Source: Rhodamnia argentea (Eukaryota > Streptophyta > Magnoliopsida > Myrtales > Myrtaceae). Taken from it: DNA of 64,000 nucleotides. Made by a program: the position numbers and the translations under genes. The notes under the pieces are model-generated. The model ran no database searches and was not told where the DNA came from. It worked only from the letters and a program-made list of their open reading frames with translations. Below are positions 60,167-64,000 of the stretch, piece by piece. The stretch is from assembly GCF_020921035.1 (NCBI RefSeq), contig NC_063156.1, forward strand, positions 10,366,501 through 10,430,500. Reading direction: 5' to 3'. How positions within the stretch are numbered: the first letter of the stretch is position 1; every line of letters starts with the position of its first letter.

Positions 60167-61573
60167 GATTCCGTTTGTTTCGTGAAAAATGTGTCATTTT
60201 TGAAAAAGGTTTTCCAAGAAATCATTTTCAAGAAAAATGAGCATATTTTTCGATTTTTGGCTGAAATCTGAAAACGATTTGCAAAATACTTTCTGTCGTT
60301 TGGTAAGGAAAATCAATTTTCACCGTACACACTTTTTAATAAATTTTTCTCTTTTATTTTTTGAAACATCAATTTTTTAATTATTTTTTCTTCTACTTTT
60401 ATTCTTTTTATTTTTTATTTGCTTTTTTTTTTCTTCCTCCTTTCTTCTTCGGCTGACGATCGGCCACAGCGACAGCCGGCGAGGCTCGAGATCACCTGAT
60501 TCCAGCGGCCGTGAGCGTCTTGGAATTAGGAAAAGACCGAGAAAACAATGCTGTTGATTGAACCAAAATTGAAAATAGAGATCGTAAGAGGACTTAGCTT
60601 TGGCGAGCAAATAACAAGGGGTCGACCAGGAGGAGTCGTCATCTTCGAAAAAAGGCCGAAGGACTTTGGAAATCGCAAGTCGAGCTAAGAAATCGCTTCT
60701 TCCATCGGTGATTTGTTTCTGAGCTATGGATTGTCCCCACTCTCTCCGGCGAAGAAGCTTAACACGAGAACGAACTGCTTCGAGCTTCTCGGCCAATATA
60801 CAGGGCCGAACCAAGCACGATGAGGAGAGGCCAATTGTGTCGAACCGGCAGCGGCACCTATATCAGAGAACGATGGAAGCAGAAAATCGTCCGGAAATTC
60901 TCCCGCGAGTGTTTTCTCTTCCCGAGAAAGATGAAAGAGGGGCCTTTTTTCTTCTCCCTCGCGCCGCCTCCCTCAACAAAGAATATGAGGCCAAAAAAGG
61001 TGAGGTCTTTTTCTACGTCGGATTTGGCCTTGCGAGGCGAGGCCAAGCTCGAGGTCCGTAAGGCCAAGCCTTGCCTCGCCTCGGCAGCCTTAGTTGAGGC
61101 TGAGCTTCGCCGAATCTGGTGAGGCGAGGTTGAGCTCAAGGGCGGCGAGGCCGGGCCTCGCCTAAATGGCCGTCGCCGTGGCGGGCGATCGGCGGAAGTA
61201 GAAAGAAATGAAAATAAAAGAATAAAAGAAAAAGAAAAAGAAAAAGAAAAAAAGTAAAGGAAAAAATGAAAATTAGTTAAAATAATTCAAAAATAAAAAT
61301 TATGAAAAAATTCGAATCTTTAAATAATTTTTTAAAAAAAAGATTGTTTTCAAAATAATTGAAATGAAAAGAAATGTGCAGAAGTGGCGGGGAGAAAAAA
61401 GAAGGAAAATGTTTTACTCTTTTCAAAAAGAGGAAAATATTTTTCCCACTTTTGTAAGAGTTTTTTCTATGGGTGGAAAATAATTTCCTTGGCTGGCACA
61501 TTTTCGTGAACCAAACATCGAAAAATCCAAAAAATATTTTCCTGAAAATTATTTTCGCGAAACAAACGGAGCC
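60167..61573. mobile_element. Complete Tourist/Harbinger-like element, 1407 bp
   Basis: The left end GATTCCGTTTGTTTCG, continuing TGAAAA, pairs with the right end, which reads GGCTCCGTTTGTTTCG, continuing CGAAAA, on the other strand. TAA lies directly outside both ends (60164-60166 and 61574-61576), as expected for the three-base TWA target of PIF/Harbinger elements. The arms are AT-rich. GC-rich blocks with GGCGAGGCTCGAG words lie at about 60455-60500 and 61020-61185. Between them, at about 60530-61010, is unlike sequence that may be captured DNA. No transposase is present. Confidence 0.7.
60530..61010. other. Foreign-looking segment inside the Tourist-like element
   Basis: This part has a balanced composition and is absent from the other family members here. 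On the minus strand about 145 codons are open (60377-60814), including EKLEAVRSRVKLLRRREWGQ and KVLRPFFEDDDSSW. The family is not recognised. Capture of a host gene fragment (Pack-MITE style) is an inference. Confidence 0.35.
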
Positions 61574-61973
61574 TAAGTCAGATCTTCTTGAGATTTATGT
61601 TACTGGAAAAGAAAAAGAGAACAAATTTGAATTTTTTTTTGGTCAAATAAAAAAATTTGACTTCAAGAGATGGAATCACACAACAAATGCCAATTACTAA
61701 ATAATAGCGATGGGCAGAATAAGTGAATAAGAAGGCAAAAAAAAAAAAAATTCTCTATCCAAGAAAATCATAAAGAAATAAAAGAATCAATAGATATGTA
61801 ATTAATGCAGGATGTCTGCATGAGTTGTTTCATTTATTTCGTTTGGATATCATCATTAATTGAGAGCTACAAAGTCAAACTCATGGTAGCATCTAAGTTG
61901 TATGTAAGCCATTCTCATGTAGATGAAGTCACACACAAATAACAAAAGCAAAAAAGCTGAAGGAAGAAGGGAA
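61574..61973. other. AT-rich spacer upstream of the protease relic
   Basis: No feature is recognised in this 400-base stretch beyond A-rich runs. Confidence 0.4.
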
Positions 61974-62613
61974 ATGACTTCATCACATGTGATTCTGGTG
62001 GTATTCCTAGTTTTCTCGGTTTTCATTACCATCAACCAGTCCCAAATCTGTGGCTTCACTATCAAGCTAATGCCAATAGACCGAGCCGATAAATCTCTAT
62101 TTCCTGATAACCTTACTCTCGTGGACAGATGTGAGAGAATCCGAGATATCTCAAGCTCGTATCTATCTACTTGAAACCGCCGCTTCATCATGTTCCTTGG
62201 AGCAGAATGATACAATTGAATATGAGCTTTACACCTTACAACCTCGAATCACGAGTCATCATCTTGGTTGCTTCATAACATCTATGACGGTTGGCTTGCG
62301 TTCTTATGCTCCCTGCCTAATGGTGGATACAGGTAGCGACGACACATGGATGCAATGTGAAGAATGCTCCGAATGCTTCGAGATTAGGTAAGGTAACTTC
62401 AGTCGACATGAATCACAATCCTACCGACCCTTACCTTGCAATGATAGCCGTTGTTATCCTAAATTATGTGAAGATGATGATTGCATGTACGAAACAATGT
62501 ATGGATCCGAGTGCGAACTTTGCTACAGCAAAGGAGCAGTAGGTTTGGAAACCTTTGACTTCCCGGACAGTAAGACAACGGTCAAAAAATTCCCAAACAT
62601 TGCGTTCGGTTAG
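61974..62613 (+). pseudogene. Broken nepenthesin/CDR1-type aspartic protease gene
   Basis: The ATG at 61974 begins a clear signal peptide (SSHVILVVFLVFSVFITINQ). The prosegment with FTIKLMPIDRADKSLF follows, as in plant A1B proteases that act outside the cell. The first catalytic motif is seen as MVDTGSDDTWMQCEECSECF near 62320-62385. Later pieces, LPCNDSRCYPKLCEDDDCMY and GAVGLETFDFPDS, are the Cys-rich nepenthesin insert and the region after it. They lie in different frames, and the last stops at FG before the usual Cys. The second catalytic half is not found downstream. It is therefore a decayed host gene. Confidence 0.75.
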
Positions 62614-64000
62614 AGTTTAATGTAGCATGAATGACATTTCACAGTCTCACTTTCTAAAGGCTATGTGGACATGTTGAGTATAACCATGATAATTCCTGCC
62701 AAAAGGCATGGCCGAGGACAGGTCGTTATGTGTCTTTTCCTCTTGCTTGATAAAGTTTTGTACGACGTGCCATCTCAATGGTTCCTGTAATAAAATGCAG
62801 GCATTTTCTTGATTAGGAATGCGTAAAAATCATGATAACAATTTTCGATCAAATATTTTTCACATACTTTCCAGGAATAACAGCGCCGGGATATATAAGC
62901 ACGGCACCATGTAGTTTCGATCCGTGCATCATCACTGACAGAACATGCACATTTACCCAATTTTTTTGGGAGCACATAGCCTATGCCAATTTTTCTATTG
63001 GTGGCCCAAAAATATTGCCTAAGTGGCATTGTTTGTATCAAGGCCTAAGCCCGAAAAGAAAGCAAAAAAGAAAGAAATTAAGCACAAACTTCAATCAAGA
63101 ACAACAAACACGCTTTATCTCTCGAACAACCTCTGGAGTTCAAATTATTTTAATCTTCATTTACTCTTTGAGGTTATTGTTTATCCTAATATTCTAAAAC
63201 CTTCCGGAAACGATTTGGCTTATGTATGTCGAGCATGCTAGGACTCTCCCGCAAACATAAGCTGACCCTTTTTTGGCATTTGGAAACACATAATATTAAG
63301 TGGATATTTGATCATATCGAGATCTGAGTTTTCAAGATCTAAAGGGTTCGAAGTGTGTGGATAGATTTCTATATTTTGCTTTTCACGTAATCTAAATTTT
63401 GCGATAGATGCATATTGACTTCTTCTTAAATCGAAAATACTTGAAACTTTCATAATATAATGAGATAGACCCGTACATTCACCCGTTAGATATATTGTCT
63501 ATATTAGGATTAGTTTTATCCTTCCTTGTGTTAGAACATATAGGCTTTTTCTTCTTTCCCTTTGTCCCACATAAGAAGAGTACTAAACTCTTTACCTCTT
63601 CCAAGCATATATAAAGGCTTCTCTTGTACATAGTTCCACACCATTTATTAGAGAACAAATTCATTCTCTAAACCTAACATCGCCTCAAATTGGCGGGAAG
63701 AAAAAGTTGCATATTATTTTTTAAAAGACTTAACAAAAGCACGCAGATATGCACCTTCGAAGCATATTGCTTTCAAGTCTCAATCATATGTTTCTATTTA
63801 CACAAGCAGGTGAACATTTGCAAAGTGCCTGTTACCTTGAAGTGATCTTCTACTCATCTCCATCCTCAACTTATATGTAGTTTAGGAAATAAATCATCCT
63901 TGAAGGTGCAACTTAATATCTTAGTACCGGCAAAATGCATACCTTGTACGTGGTCAAGTTATTTCCAAGATTCGTGATATTATATATTATTTGATAGGAT
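62614..64000. other. AT-rich end of window
   Basis: No gene is recognised. 62640-63060 could still contain highly decayed protease sequence but I cannot align it. A TATATAAAGG box-like word lies near 63608 without a supported gene behind it. Confidence 0.4.

Noticed and set aside
63529-63679. Possible very short solo LTR (TGTTAG...CTAACA with a TATA-like box)
   Set aside because: The ends form an inverted hexamer, but the flanking bases do not match as a duplication and no primer-binding site or second copy is seen in the window.
1-64000. tRNA, rRNA, CRISPR array or bacterial operon
   Set aside because: No cloverleaf with A and B boxes, no rRNA-like sequence, no regularly spaced direct repeats with unique spacers, and all clear genes are plant nuclear genes with introns. 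A tRNA scan would be needed to exclude a degenerate tRNA.

Overview
The window reads as nuclear DNA of a flowering plant, and most probably a woody dicot. It holds intron-rich housekeeping genes with GT-AG introns, plant-only proteins (an RNA polymerase V RPB5-type subunit, a PLS-class E+ pentatricopeptide protein, a nepenthesin-type protease relic) and AT-rich intergenic DNA packed with small inverted-repeat DNA elements. The repeat style (AT-rich arms around GC-rich cores, termini such as GGCTCCGTTTGTTTCG) reminds me of Myrtaceae/Eucalyptus. That is recollection, not proof. I see no bacterial operon, CRISPR array, rRNA or tRNA, and no intact large transposon.

Layout: 1-1361 MITE debris. 1362-5117 (+) tubulin-folding cofactor B (8 exons, 243 aa). 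5782-10331 (-) cytosolic pyruvate kinase (16 exons, 527 aa), convergent with it. 10332-13011 a promoter-type interval with GA tracts. 13012-17107 (+) NRPE5-like RNA polymerase subunit (4 exons, 229 aa). 17108-23004 repeats plus two broken MED26-like relics. 23005-24924 (+) intronless E+ PPR protein (639 aa). 25431-29227 (-) FIS1 fission protein (5 exons, 167 aa). 31833-33443 (+) short MED26-like Mediator subunit. 34747-37617 (-) GPN1/QQT2 GTPase (6 exons, 410 aa). 39832-42062 (-) two tandem SAM-dependent methyltransferases. 42063-47764 repeats, with hAT-like and Tourist-like elements. 47765-53183 (+) pyrroline-5-carboxylate reductase (7 exons, 278 aa). 53184-61973 repeats, with two long MITEs. 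61974-62613 (+) a broken aspartic protease. The rest to 64000 is AT-rich.

The exon coordinates were built by hand from splice signals, codon phase and remembered homologues. For each complete gene the exon lengths sum to a whole number of codons ending in a stop. The genes do not form one pathway. Four serve gene expression (NRPE5, MED26-like, GPN1 in RNA polymerase assembly, and the PPR in organelle RNA). Others serve tubulin folding, glycolysis, proline synthesis and organelle division. NRPE5 and FIS1 are, as I recall, direct neighbours in Arabidopsis, so their closeness here is probably conserved microsynteny.

I found no convincing novel biological system. The most interesting items are the scattered MED26-like relics around a shortened MED26-like gene, an in-frame 108-nt intron in one methyltransferase, a competing 3' splice site in pyruvate kinase, a 1.4-kb Tourist-like element carrying foreign-looking sequence, and a MITE holding a GGT/GGC-rich minisatellite.
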